From assembly GCF_001678755.1 (NCBI RefSeq), contig NZ_LZDS01000028.1, forward strand, positions 1 to 64,000: 64,000 nt of DNA, in the 5' to 3' direction. Source of the DNA: Acinetobacter gandensis. GTDB lineage: Bacteria; Pseudomonadota; Gammaproteobacteria; Pseudomonadales; Moraxellaceae. Positions 7,903 through 16,567 of the stretch are shown in pieces (position 1 is the stretch's first letter; each line of letters starts with the position of its first letter). The position numbers and the translations under genes are program-made. The notes below the pieces were generated by a model. That model did no database searches and was not told where the DNA came from. It saw nothing but the letters and a program-made list of their open reading frames with translations.

Positions 7903-9276
7903 TTATTGATACTTTTGAATCATACGACGTACATTGGTTCTCGCCTCAATGACGGTCATAAACGTATAAGCACCAATAAATTTACGGCTAATAAACATAA
8001 ACTCTTTCGGTGGAACAGAGAAATAACGCGATGCCATTGATTTAGACGCTTGTTGCATAACACGACTATGTAATTGGCTTTTTTTCCAATCATAGTGATT
8101 TTGCTCGTCCATAACGCCAGCAGGGATGTTTGGATTATTTTCATTGCTACTGAATGCTTCAGTCGCAAGTAAGAAAACTTTAGCCATATCTGGCTTGATA
8201 CTTTGTGGAATGCCATCAAAGAATTCATAACCTGTCATGGCTTTCACCATTTGATCCGAACTGTGGTTATAACCTGCAGTAATTAAATTACGAGCGACGT
8301 TAAGTAAATGTTCATCGAACTGACGAATTGCACCGAAGTCGAGTAAAACAATCTTATCAAGTACATCGGCACCATTGCCTAGACGTACCAAGTAATTACC
8401 AAAGTTTGGGTCAGTTTGCATTTCACCCCATTCGAAGATTTCACGTACGGCAATTTCAAGAGAAGCTTCGCCTAATGCATTACGTCGCTCTTGAGGTAGC
8501 GAGAGCATGACTGGGCTATTAATGGGTACGCCACGTTCAAATGTCATACACAACACTTGATTGGTTGAGTAGCCATCAATGATTTGCGGCACAATATAGC
8601 GTGGATCTTCTTTTAAGCGCGAAGCAAAACGGCGTGTCGTATCTGCTTCAATTTTATAATTGACTTCGCGGTGCATCATTTCACGCACTTCATCAAACCA
8701 TTGATCAAATTCACGGGTTTGAGGCACCATACGGGTGAGTTTCAGCATGTTTTTGAATAGATTCATATCTGAATCAATAGCATCTGCCACACCCGGATAT
8801 TGAATTTTTAAGACCAGCTCTAGGCCATCAGATTTGCGTTTTGCACGGTGCACTTGCGCTAAAGATGCTGTACCCAGAGGCTCATGATCAATAACTAGAT
8901 CATCAAGTTTTGAACCGAGTTGATCTTGTAGTTGAACTTTTATTGCAGGCCATGCCAAAGCGACAGTCTGGTTGTTAAGTGTATTTAAGGCTTGCGTAAT
9001 TTCTTCTGGCAGGAAATGCTCACCATATAAAGCCATCATTTGCCCAATTTTGACGATTGAGCCTTTTAATTTTCCAATTTCTGCGACGAGATATTCAGCC
9101 TGATCTTTCATCGCTTTTTTACGTTTTTTCTCTTTTTCTTCTTCACTTGAAAACATAGAAGTAGCGTTAGATGCAGCCCAACGAGTACCTGCAAGCAATG
9201 AAGCTTTAGCGATAGATAAGCGACGATCCATAGAGGAGGTTTTCAGTTGTTTAAGCTTATCGTTCTGATCTGACAT
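7903..9276 (-). CDS. ABC1/UbiB/AarF family atypical kinase
   Basis: 457 residues. Family motifs are present: KIGQ (KxGQ, residues 76-79) in the N-terminal extension, the alanine-rich loop region TASLAQVHRA, QTDPNFGNYLV for the catalytic loop, and LLDFGAIRQF for the DFG. No C-terminal membrane helices like those of E. coli UbiB are obvious, and it is shorter than UbiB (about 546), so it is more like the ADCK/Abc1 branch. These proteins are ATPases tied to ubiquinone or other isoprenoid lipid metabolism. The gene stands alone with AAGGA upstream of the ATG. True ubiB may be elsewhere in the genome, so I leave the symbol blank. Confidence 0.9.
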   Translation of the reverse strand: MSDQNDKLKQLKTSSMDRRLSIAKASLLAGTRWAASNATSMFSSEEEKEKKRKKAMKDQAEYLVAEIGKLKGSIVKIGQMMALYGEHFLPEEITQALNTLNNQTVALAWPAIKVQLQDQLGSKLDDLVIDHEPLGTASLAQVHRAKRKSDGLELVLKIQYPGVADAIDSDMNLFKNMLKLTRMVPQTREFDQWFDEVREMMHREVNYKIEADTTRRFASRLKEDPRYIVPQIIDGYSTNQVLCMTFERGVPINSPVMLSLPQERRNALGEASLEIAVREIFEWGEMQTDPNFGNYLVRLGNGADVLDKIVLLDFGAIRQFDEHLLNVARNLITAGYNHSSDQMVKAMTGYEFFDGIPQSIKPDMAKVFLLATEAFSSNENNPNIPAGVMDEQNHYDWKKSQLHSRVMQQASKSMASRYFSVPPKEFMFISRKFIGAYTFMTVIEARTNVRRMIQKYQ

Positions 9277-9436
9277 GTAAATTAAATCCTTTAATCAGCA
9301 ATTCGCAGAAAAATACATTGTATCGAATTCTAGCGTTTCTTAACGTATTAAAATAGTTCAACTTACTGAATCAGCAGTAAGGTTATGCAAACTGATTACT
9401 AAAGCTTTATTTTTAAGCAGGATTAGAGATCAAATT

Positions 9437-9742
9437 TTATAGATTAAACTTGATTTTAACGCTGCTGTTTCGCTGTAACTCAAGTTTGTGTGCTTCTATA
9501 TGTTGCTTAATCAAGTTGTGCACTTCAGTGTGAGTAAAGCCAGAAGCGTAACCTTTTACAATGACGATACTGGGCAAGCTGAAAAATAAAGCACGCGCAT
9601 TTTCAATCGTTGCTTGAGGGAAAATATCCAAATCAACCAACATTTGCTGAAAATATTTTTTTTCAGATTGTACGGTTTGTGATTGGGTGTCGTCCCAATA
9701 GCTTTGACGCATAGCCATCAAATTATTATGTTTGTAGCTCAT
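9437..9742 (-). CDS. Conserved small protein, unknown function
   Basis: 101 residues, cytoplasmic in appearance, with no signal peptide or membrane segment. A central part (MLVDLDIFPQATIENARALFFSLPSI) looks like a helical pair, followed by a strand and a basic amphipathic helix ending in VKIKFNL. I recognise no family. It lies alone between the ABC1 kinase and prmB, read leftward. Codon use matches its neighbours, which supports a real gene, but the start is uncertain because no clear ribosome site precedes either the ATG at 9742 or the one at 9718. Confidence 0.6.
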   Translation of the reverse strand: MSYKHNNLMAMRQSYWDDTQSQTVQSEKKYFQQMLVDLDIFPQATIENARALFFSLPSIVIVKGYASGFTHTEVHNLIKQHIEAHKLELQRNSSVKIKFNL

Positions 9743-10042
9743 ATTTAGCCCAAAATAAAACTTAAAATTATCAATGGGGGTAAAAGTACAGACTTAAAGG
9801 GCTTTTTATCACTAACCGATAAACACTCTTTTGATAAAAGAAATATTATTAATCGTTTCAATTTAAATCATCATTGAGTAATTAGATCTAAGTGAAGTAT
9901 ATGACTTTAAAAATGAATCGATTACACAGATGTTTGAAAAATGATTTTCTAGAATGAATAAAAACATAGTTGCATGATCAATAGGGCCAAAAACAAGGTA
10001 TCATAAGCCGTTTAAAAAATTATGACCTTGGAGACGCCTTAA

Positions 10043-11053
10043 GTGGATCGACCGACTATTAGCCCTGAACATTTACAGGAAGCAGCTGAAAACTTAACGA
10101 CAATTCGTGATTTTATTCGTTTTGGTGTTACAGCTTTACGTCAATATGATGCTCACTTAGGTCAAGGTACAGAAGATTATGTTGCTGAAAGTTCAGCACT
10201 GGTATTACAGACATTATCTCTTGATTGGAATGCAAACCCAGAGATTTTAGATTCTAAATTGCTTCCAAGTGAAATTGCAGAATTCTTGGCATTACTTGAA
10301 CGTCGTATTAACGAGCGTATGCCAACGTCTTATTTACTAAACTTAGCTTATTTCTTTGGTAAGCCATTTTATGTAGATGAACGTGTTTTAATTCCGCGTT
10401 CACCAATTGTTGAATTAATTGAAAATCGTTTTGCACCTTATTGTTTAGGCGAAAATGGCGAGATGGGTGCTGCAGTGAACAATCTGCCAGAAAACCCAAA
10501 TCCAAAAACACCACAACGCATTTTAGATATGTGTACAGGTTCAGGCTGTATTGCTATTGCATTAGCTTATGCATTTCCAGATGCCGAAGTGGACGCAACT
10601 GACTTATCCAAAGAGGCTCTTGAAGTTGCGCAAATTAACTGTGAACATCATAACAAACAGTACCAAGTTGCTTTGCTTGAGTCTGATTTATTTGCAAAAA
10701 TTCCTGCTGAAAATCAATATGATTTGATTGTGTCAAATCCACCATATGTTGATGCTGAAGATATGGCCGATCTACCTGATGAATTCCATCATGAACCAGA
10801 AATGGCATTGGCAGCAGGTCAAGACGGCTTAGATCTAGTACGTAAAATGTTAGCGCAAGCTGCGGATTACTTAACTGAAGATGGATTGATTGTCATCGAA
10901 GTCGGCAACTCTGAATGGGCGATGCGTCAAAACTTTAATACTGTTGACTTCTACTGGTTACAGTTCCAACGTGGTGGCACAGGTATCTTTGCTTTAACTG
11001 CTGAGCAGTGCCGCAAATACCGCGATTTATTCATTCAATCTGTTCAAGCATAA
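10043..11053 (+). CDS. prmB: 50S ribosomal protein L3 glutamine methyltransferase PrmB
   Basis: 336 residues with a GTG start preceded by TTGGAGACGCC. It carries the SAM motif [14 protein letters not shown] (161-174) and the catalytic NPPY at 232-235 typical of glutamine N5-methyltransferases, followed by [17 protein letters not shown], which matches the PrmB/PrmC substrate region. The long N-terminal domain and its place directly before aroC match the usual prmB-aroC order in gammaproteobacteria. It methylates a glutamine of ribosomal protein L3. aroC follows after 13 bases in the same operon. Confidence 0.95.
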   Translation: MDRPTISPEHLQEAAENLTTIRDFIRFGVTALRQYDAHLGQGTEDYVAESSALVLQTLSLDWNANPEILDSKLLPSEIAEFLALLERRINERMPTSYLLNLAYFFGKPFYVDERVLIPRSPIVELIENRFAPYCLGENGEMGAAVNNLPENPNPKTPQRILDMCTGSGCIAIALAYAFPDAEVDATDLSKEALEVAQINCEHHNKQYQVALLESDLFAKIPAENQYDLIVSNPPYVDAEDMADLPDEFHHEPEMALAAGQDGLDLVRKMLAQAADYLTEDGLIVIEVGNSEWAMRQNFNTVDFYWLQFQRGGTGIFALTAEQCRKYRDLFIQSVQA

Positions 11054-11066
11054 GGAGTCGTTTGAC

Positions 11067-12161
11067 ATGGCAGGTAATAGTATAGGGCAACTCTTCCGTG
11101 TAACGACTTGTGGTGAATCTCATGGCGTTGGCTTAATGGCTATCGTTGATGGGGTTCCACCAGGTATTGAACTTTCTGAAGCTGATTTACAAAAAGACTT
11201 AGATCGTCGTAAGCCGGGGACGTCTAAGTTTGCAACTCAGCGTAAAGAACCAGACGAAGTTGAAATTATTTCTGGTGTATTTGAAGGTAAAACAACTGGT
11301 ACATCAATTGGTTTGTTGATTCGAAATACGGACCAAAAATCAAAAGATTATGGCAACATTGCACAAACTTTTCGTCCGGGTCATGCTGACTATACCTATA
11401 CCCATAAGTATGGTTTCCGTGACTACCGAGGTGGTGGTCGTTCAAGTGCACGTGAAACTGCAATGCGTGTTGCAGCGGGTGCAATTGCTAAGAAGTTCTT
11501 ATTTGAGAAATTTGGTATTGAGATTCGTGGACATGTGACTCAAATTGGAACGGAAAAAGCAGAAAAACTGGATTGGAATGAAGTACCAAACAATCCATTC
11601 TTCTGTGGTGATGCTGATGCAGTCCCACGTTTTGAAGCTTTAGTGACCTCACTTCGTGAGCAAGGTACAAGCTGTGGTGCAAAACTTGAAATCATTGCAT
11701 CAAAAGTGCCAGTAGGTTGGGGCGAGCCTGTATTTGATCGTTTAGATGCAGATATCGCCCATGCCATGATGTCAATTAACGCAGTAAAAGGCGTGGAAAT
11801 TGGTGACGGTTTTGGCGTAGCTGAACAATTCGGTCATGAGACACGTGATGAGTTGACGACAGATGGTTTCCTTGCAAATCATGCTGGCGGTATCTTAGGT
11901 GGTATTTCTAGCGGTCAGGATATTCGTGTTTCGATTGCGCTGAAACCAACGGCTTCCATCACGACTCCGGGCAAAACTATTACCATTAACCGTGAAGATA
12001 CGGATGTCCTGACCAAAGGCCGTCATGATCCTTGCGTGGGTGTACGTGCAACCCCAATTGCTGAAGCGATGCTAGCAATTGTTTTGATGGATCACTTCAT
12101 GCGTCATCGTGCACAAAATGCCGATGTTGTTGCTCCATTTGCACCGATTGAGCCAAAATAA
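11067..12161 (+). CDS. aroC: Chorismate synthase
   Basis: 364 residues, the expected length. Family signatures are visible: [18 protein letters not shown] near the N-terminus, [34 protein letters not shown], and the C-terminal [17 protein letters not shown]. It converts EPSP to chorismate with reduced FMN, the last step of the shikimate pathway. It has AAGGAG upstream and is co-transcribed with prmB. Its pathway partner, DAHP synthase, is also in the window at 16568-17659 but in another transcription unit. Confidence 0.98.
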   Translation: MAGNSIGQLFRVTTCGESHGVGLMAIVDGVPPGIELSEADLQKDLDRRKPGTSKFATQRKEPDEVEIISGVFEGKTTGTSIGLLIRNTDQKSKDYGNIAQTFRPGHADYTYTHKYGFRDYRGGGRSSARETAMRVAAGAIAKKFLFEKFGIEIRGHVTQIGTEKAEKLDWNEVPNNPFFCGDADAVPRFEALVTSLREQGTSCGAKLEIIASKVPVGWGEPVFDRLDADIAHAMMSINAVKGVEIGDGFGVAEQFGHETRDELTTDGFLANHAGGILGGISSGQDIRVSIALKPTASITTPGKTITINREDTDVLTKGRHDPCVGVRATPIAEAMLAIVLMDHFMRHRAQNADVVAPFAPIEPK

Positions 12162-12182
12162 TGTAGCGCTTTATTTTGTGTG

Positions 12183-12211
12183 TAAAGTCAGACTTCGGTC
12201 TGACTTTTTTA
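12183..12211 (+). terminator. Terminator of prmB-aroC
   Basis: AAAGTCAGAC-TTCG-GTCTGACTTTTTTATT: perfect stem, stable TTCG loop, T run, starting 22 bases after the aroC stop. Confidence 0.93.
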
Positions 12212-12254
12212 TTGATGAAATTTAGTAAAAGTGAGGATGAACAAAGGATAAAAT

Positions 12255-13040
12255 TCAATGAGGCTTAACTTTATTTGCTCTAAGCCTTTGAAGTAGTTGT
12301 TCTTTATTGATGTCAATTTGATCAGCATTTGTTTGTGTTGAAAGTAGATGACGTGGTTTCTCACCTAAAAAATATTTAATACGTTCAGCATTGGCACCTG
12401 ACGGATGGGGTAAACCACTCAAGATTTGTTCTTGCTTTAAATAGCCTAAGTTAGATATATAATTGAGTACCTCATCAACACCTTTACCTAAAGGAATATA
12501 TAAGGCATTAGGAAGTTGTAGAACCATTGGAATAAAATAGTCATAAATATGTTGTTTTAAAAAGTCATTTTTTAGCATGGACGGTGCTGATCCAGCATAA
12601 TTCTTAGCATGAATGAGTATGCACTGCTGTAATGCAGAACACAGCTGAACCATTTCCTGATGATCTGTAAACAATTCTGAGGTGGATGAAATTCCAAGTC
12701 TTTCATTAAGACCGATATGATCGAGCAATCGAGTTAAGTTGTGGCGAATTGCTCCACTAAATGCACCGCTATTCTTTGCAAGATTTAAGGCTTCTTTTTC
12801 AGGTAAATTTAGTACTAAGGCTGATTGCATCGCTAAAAGTGCATTTCGCCATTGCTGCTGGCCTGGGCAAATTCCAACGATCACGACTTTAGCCTGAGTA
12901 TTTATGGCTTCAAATGGTGCATAAAAACTTTTTATCTTTTCACTTTGTCCAACTAACAACAAATCACTTTGAGTTAACTCATCAATTGGATGTGATGCGA
13001 TGATTGAAGCGAATTGTGCGTAAAGTGCTGAATTGGGCAT
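12255..13040 (-). CDS. Uracil-DNA glycosylase-fold protein
   Basis: 261 residues. A strand and loop VVIVGICPGQQQWRN (about 51-65) corresponds to UDG motif 1 (G-x-x-P-G), and GLPHPSGANAERI near 214-226 corresponds to motif 2 with its HPSG. The catalytic Asp/Glu/Asn that follows the motif 1 PG in active families is not obvious here; the positions read QQQ. It may excise another base, or may be a non-glycosylase relative of the fold. It is a single gene, convergent with aroC and with the glycine riboswitch on its other side. Fold assignment fairly safe, activity not. Confidence 0.72.
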   Translation of the reverse strand: MPNSALYAQFASIIASHPIDELTQSDLLLVGQSEKIKSFYAPFEAINTQAKVVIVGICPGQQQWRNALLAMQSALVLNLPEKEALNLAKNSGAFSGAIRHNLTRLLDHIGLNERLGISSTSELFTDHQEMVQLCSALQQCILIHAKNYAGSAPSMLKNDFLKQHIYDYFIPMVLQLPNALYIPLGKGVDEVLNYISNLGYLKQEQILSGLPHPSGANAERIKYFLGEKPRHLLSTQTNADQIDINKEQLLQRLRANKVKPH

Positions 13041-13159
13041 GGCAAAAATAATTTAAAAAAACTGCTCAATCATATTCTAATTCTTAATAATGAAAATCAA
13101 TAGCTTAGTCTTGAAATTAACGATATAGAACGTCTTTAAAAATAAAAATTAACAATAAT

Positions 13160-13190
13160 TTGAAAATTAGGGCTTGAGCTTTGGTATAAA
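13160..13190 (+). promoter_or_regulatory. Possible promoter of the riboswitch transcript
   Basis: An extended -10, TGGTATAAA, has its hexamer at 13185-13190; the only -35 candidate, TTGAAA at 13160-13165, is 19 bases away, which is long. A start near 13197 would place the first aptamer about 50 bases into the transcript. Confidence 0.4.
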
Positions 13191-13249
13191 AATTGCTCAT
13201 ATCTAGTTAAGGCAAAATACAAATATGTGCTGAATAACAAACCACAGGT

Positions 13250-13435
13250 GGTTGCAGGAGAGAAGCACGAGATGTGCTCGCCGAAGGAGCAAGTTCCCCC
13301 AGGAAACTCTCAGGCAAAAGGACTGTAATCATCCATAAAATCTGGAGAGAAGTAAGCACGACTTACTCACCGAAGGGGAAGGTTAGCCACATCATGGCTC
13401 ACCGAAGCTCTCAGGTATCAATGACAGATGGGGCG
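13250..13435 (+). promoter_or_regulatory. Tandem glycine riboswitch (two gcvT-type aptamers)
   Basis: Two successive aptamers match the glycine riboswitch. The first (about 13254-13330) has GGAGAGAAGCACGAGATG...CGCCGAAGGAGCAA and closes with AACTCTCAGGCAAAAGGAC. The second (about 13341-13433) has GGAGAGAAGTAAGC...CACCGAAGGGGAA and closes with GCTCTCAGGTATCAATGACAG. The paired GGAGAG/CTCTCAGG elements and the CCGAAG motifs are diagnostic, and the short linker allows cooperative tandem binding. The downstream gene is a DadA-type dehydrogenase rather than gcvT. A small hairpin, GGAAAT-AAA-ATTTCC (13442-13456), directly abuts the AAGGAG ribosome site and may be part of the expression platform. 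Confidence 0.95.
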
Positions 13436-13467
13436 AGCATAGGAAATAAAATTTCCAAGGAGCCTAT

Positions 13468-14709
13468 ATGTGTCATATTGTTGTCATTGGAGCGGGTATT
13501 ACAGGGGTTACGACCGCTTATGAATTAGGTTTATTGGGATATAAAGTCACAGTTGTTGATAAACATTTATATCCCGCAATGGAAACATCATTTGCCAATG
13601 GCGGGCAACTTTCAGCATGTAATGCTGAAGTCTGGAACCAAAAAGCCACTGTGCTGAAAGGCATAAAGTGGATGTCGCAAAAAACAGCACCGTTGTTACT
13701 CAACCCAAGTTTTAATTTGCATAAGTACTCATGGCTCTTTGAGTTCATGGGGCATATTAAAGATTATCGTGCCAATACGCATGAAACAGTACGTTTAGCC
13801 TTGATGGCGCGTCAACGTTTGTTTGAAATTGCAGAAAATGAAAAACTACAATTTGACCTCGAAAAGCGCGGTATTTTACATTTCTTTCATAATCAACATG
13901 ATTATGAAGTTGCAACTCAAGTCAATAATATGCTCTGTGAGGGAGGGTTAGAGCGTCATCCTGTAACTTTGGCTGAAATTAGACAAATTGAACCGAGTTT
14001 GACGGGTGAATATTATGCTGGATTTTATTGTCCCGGAGATGCAACGGGAGATATTCATAAATTTACCACTCAGCTTGCTAAAGCCACAGAACGCTATGAT
14101 GTAAATTATTTATGGGGCTTTGAAGTCACTGATTTTGAACATCATGATCATGGTGTAAATTTACGCTTAAAAGCAAGTAACGAAAACATGGTAGCTTCAG
14201 AAGAAACAGAAATACTCAAAGCTGATGCAGTCGTGGTCTGTGGTGGTGTTGGAAGTTATGAACTTGCCCATAAATTGGGAGATCGCGTCAATGTTTATCC
14301 AGTTAAAGGATATTCAATTACAATTAACTTAAATGATGAAGAAAGTCAGGCAAATGCACCTTGGGTGAGCTTACTTGATGAAAGTGCCAAGATTGTAACT
14401 TCACGATTAGGAGAAAATCGTTTACGTGTCGCAGGTACAGCCGAGTTTAATGGCTACAATCGCGATATACGTGCTGATCGAATTCAACCATTGATTGATT
14501 GGTCTAACCGCAATTTTAATCTTTCAACTGAGCATGTAGTGCCTTGGGCAGGACTTCGACCAATGATGCCGAATATGATGCCAGTCGTGAATGCGGGCAA
14601 ACGAGAGCATATTTTTTATAATACAGGCCACGGTCATTTAGGTTGGACTTTATCTGCTGCAACGGCTGCGATGATTAGCCAACAAGTCGCACGTACACAT
14701 CCAATTTAA
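13468..14709 (+). CDS. DadA-type FAD-dependent amino acid dehydrogenase under glycine riboswitch
   Basis: 413 residues. The N-terminal dinucleotide fold IVVIGAGITGVTTAYELG binds FAD, SFANGGQLSACNAEVW matches DadA, and the C-terminus has GLRPMMPNMMPVVN and NTGHGHLGWTLSAATA, the DadA signature. DadA oxidatively deaminates D-amino acids at the inner membrane and feeds electrons to the respiratory chain. The ATG has AAGGAG five bases upstream. The tandem glycine riboswitch immediately before it suggests that glycine, or an amino acid made along with it, is a substrate or signal, so this may be a glycine-oxidising member. I therefore do not assign dadA firmly. Confidence 0.9.
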   Translation: MCHIVVIGAGITGVTTAYELGLLGYKVTVVDKHLYPAMETSFANGGQLSACNAEVWNQKATVLKGIKWMSQKTAPLLLNPSFNLHKYSWLFEFMGHIKDYRANTHETVRLALMARQRLFEIAENEKLQFDLEKRGILHFFHNQHDYEVATQVNNMLCEGGLERHPVTLAEIRQIEPSLTGEYYAGFYCPGDATGDIHKFTTQLAKATERYDVNYLWGFEVTDFEHHDHGVNLRLKASNENMVASEETEILKADAVVVCGGVGSYELAHKLGDRVNVYPVKGYSITINLNDEESQANAPWVSLLDESAKIVTSRLGENRLRVAGTAEFNGYNRDIRADRIQPLIDWSNRNFNLSTEHVVPWAGLRPMMPNMMPVVNAGKREHIFYNTGHGHLGWTLSAATAAMISQQVARTHPI

Positions 14710-14720
14710 GGCAATGTATT

Positions 14721-14750
14721 AAAAAGCCTCAATTATTGAGGCTTTTTAAT
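14721..14750. terminator. Bidirectional terminator between dadA-like and LprI-like genes
   Basis: AAAAAGCCTC-AATTATT-GAGGCTTTTTAATTTTTT, with A and T runs on both sides, between convergent genes. Confidence 0.9.
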
Positions 14751-14759
14751 TTTTTAGAA

Positions 14760-15410
14760 TTAATCGTATAGTCGATAAATCCCAGAAAACCGCTCACAAC
14801 CTTTTTGCGTAGTTTGTACAGAAAGCAGTGCTTTGCTGTAGTTAAAGGTGTACTTACAGTCATTTTCATTGTCTGTAATTTCAGTTTTTTGATTTGGTGT
14901 TGTGTAGGCTAGAAACGGAATCGTTTGCGTTTCTACGCGATTGTTAGGATTGCGGTAGGCAATACCTTCAATTTTGATTCGGTCTTTAGTCAACTGATGA
15001 ACTTTTAGATGCACAGGCGAAGCTGCAAAATGACCATTTTCAAATTTTAGAAAATGCTGAGTTAGGCTCTGATTCATTGAGGTATAAATATTCAAATCTT
15101 CATGACGTAACTCAAACTGCTGCTTAAAACAATCTAAGTTTTTACATTGTTGAATACGGTTATACCACAGTGTTTGCGTATCGATGAGTAAACGTACTGG
15201 TGCATCAGTAATAAGTTGTGCAGTCAAAAATAAATTGTCTAGCTTTTCGCGAGGTTCGTCTAAAGCCTTAGAGCAATATTGCTTCTGTGATGCATGCTTC
15301 GGTTGTGTGCAGTCAATACTGTTCGCATGGGCCATACCTGTAAAACAGTGCCCAAATAACACAATTAAGCCGAATTTTTTGATGATATTTATATCAGTTT
15401 TCAACAGCAT
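14760..15410 (-). CDS. Secreted LprI/DUF1311-like protein
   Basis: 216 residues with a signal peptide (hydrophobic core about 13-24, likely cleavage after AHA at 26-28). The mature N-terminus has DCTQPKHASQKQYCSKALDEPREKLDNLF and, later, LWYNRIQQCKNLDCFKQQFELR: four cysteines with spacing like the LprI-type lysozyme-inhibitor domain. The rest forms a beta-rich C-terminal domain with two more cysteines near the end (NDCKYTF, QKGCERF). A periplasmic location is likely. It is convergent with the dadA-like gene and divergent from ispF. Lysozyme inhibition is only a family suggestion. Confidence 0.7.
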   Translation of the reverse strand: MLLKTDINIIKKFGLIVLFGHCFTGMAHANSIDCTQPKHASQKQYCSKALDEPREKLDNLFLTAQLITDAPVRLLIDTQTLWYNRIQQCKNLDCFKQQFELRHEDLNIYTSMNQSLTQHFLKFENGHFAASPVHLKVHQLTKDRIKIEGIAYRNPNNRVETQTIPFLAYTTPNQKTEITDNENDCKYTFNYSKALLSVQTTQKGCERFSGIYRLYD

Positions 15411-15510
15411 GATCGCTTATACTTTCACTATGTTGCGCTTGCCCACACTATAGCGAAATAGAAAGTGGGAATACAAGATTTCAATTATTATTTTCTAAAG
15501 GATTTATGCC

Positions 15511-15999
15511 GTGATTGCTCAAATTCGTATTGGTCAAGGAATGGATGTACATGCTTTTGACAAAGGTGACTTCGTTACTTTAGCGGGTGTACAGATCCCA
15601 CATACACATGGCTTAAAAGCTCACTCAGATGGTGATGTTGTACTGCACGCATTGTGTGATGCTTTGCTAGGCGCATTAGCACTGGGTGATATTGGACAGC
15701 ATTTTCCAGACACCGATGCAAAATTTAAAGGTGCTGATAGTCGTGTGTTACTCAAGCATGTCTATCAACTCATTTTAGATCGTGGTTATGTGTTGAATAA
15801 CGCAGATATCACCGTGGCGTGTGAACGCCCAAAACTTGCAAAACATAACTTAGAAATGCGTCAAAGTATTGCCGATGTATTGCAAGTTGATGTTACACAA
15901 ATCAGTGTGAAAGCGACTACAACAGAAAAGCTAGGGTTCACTGGACGTCAAGAAGGTATTTTATCAACAGCGACGGTTTTGATCACTCACGCAAAATGA
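15511..15999 (+). CDS. ispF: 2-C-methyl-D-erythritol 2,4-cyclodiphosphate synthase
   Basis: 162 residues, GTG start preceded by AAAGGATTTATGCC. Diagnostic motifs: [10 protein letters not shown] (metal ligands Asp12 and His14), [25 protein letters not shown], and [17 protein letters not shown] near the C-terminus. It makes the cyclic diphosphate of the MEP isoprenoid pathway in the cytoplasm. No ispD is adjacent. Its 3' end overlaps the stop of the convergent phosphatase gene by 13 bases. Confidence 0.97.
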   Translation: MIAQIRIGQGMDVHAFDKGDFVTLAGVQIPHTHGLKAHSDGDVVLHALCDALLGALALGDIGQHFPDTDAKFKGADSRVLLKHVYQLILDRGYVLNNADITVACERPKLAKHNLEMRQSIADVLQVDVTQISVKATTTEKLGFTGRQEGILSTATVLITHAK

Positions 16000-16511
16000 T
16001 CAGGGTGAATCAGGGCATGTTGTAAATCTTGTGTTGCTTTACGGCCTTGTAGCTGTACAGCGACAGCATGAATTAAGCCTGTCCAAGTTTCATTTGGTTC
16101 CCAAATTTGATGCAAGTGTTCTTGTGCTGTAGGCATGTCTATATCCATAAAATATTGGCGATATAGATACATTAAACTGCTGACACGGAAGTTTTTAGCA
16201 CAGTGTAGCCACACAGTTTGGCCTTGAACCAAATGATCAATCATGTCTAGTACCAATAAACATTGGTCATCAGATGGTGTGTCCCAAGAAATAGGAATTT
16301 GAATATAGTTTAGCCCTAGATCCAAGCAAATACGATCTTCATTGTCGATGTGATTCGATGCATCGGTAAGCGCTAAATTGATGACTGTTGAAACACCATA
16401 TTCTTTAATTGTTTGCAGTTCAGTTGGCGATGGTTGTCCTGAGGTCAATAAGTGCTCATGTATATATTGGAAGTTTTCAATATGACTTAACGTATTTTCG
16501 ATTTCATTCAT
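15987..16511 (-). CDS. Atypical protein tyrosine phosphatase-like protein
   Basis: 174 residues, dual-specificity phosphatase-like (DUF442 neighbourhood). The N-terminus [31 protein letters not shown] resembles the BLH/DUF442 phosphatase start. The active-site loop reads [10 protein letters not shown] at 103-112: cysteine 104 and arginine 109 are four residues apart rather than the five of the classical CX5R loop. A similar HCxxNMRVS motif is what I recall for this bacterial family, so it is probably family-typical, but the shorter loop may alter or remove phosphatase activity. It overlaps ispF by 13 bases tail to tail. Substrate unknown. Confidence 0.75.
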   Translation of the reverse strand: MNEIENTLSHIENFQYIHEHLLTSGQPSPTELQTIKEYGVSTVINLALTDASNHIDNEDRICLDLGLNYIQIPISWDTPSDDQCLLVLDMIDHLVQGQTVWLHCAKNFRVSSLMYLYRQYFMDIDMPTAQEHLHQIWEPNETWTGLIHAVAVQLQGRKATQDLQHALIHPDHFA

Positions 16512-16534
16512 TAGACTTATTTCCCCTTAAAAGT

Positions 16535-16562
16535 AAAACGCCATCTTTAAGATGGCGTTTTA
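16535..16562. terminator. Terminator of the DAHP synthase gene
   Basis: AAAACGCCATC-TTTAA-GATGGCGTTTTA; on the minus strand a T-rich tail follows. It is 5 bases past the stop of the DAHP synthase gene. Confidence 0.88.
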
Positions 16563-16567
16563 GTCAC

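Noticed and set aside
13274..13528. 84-codon frame across the riboswitch
   Set aside because: Fully explained by the two glycine aptamers and overlapping the dadA-like gene start in another frame.
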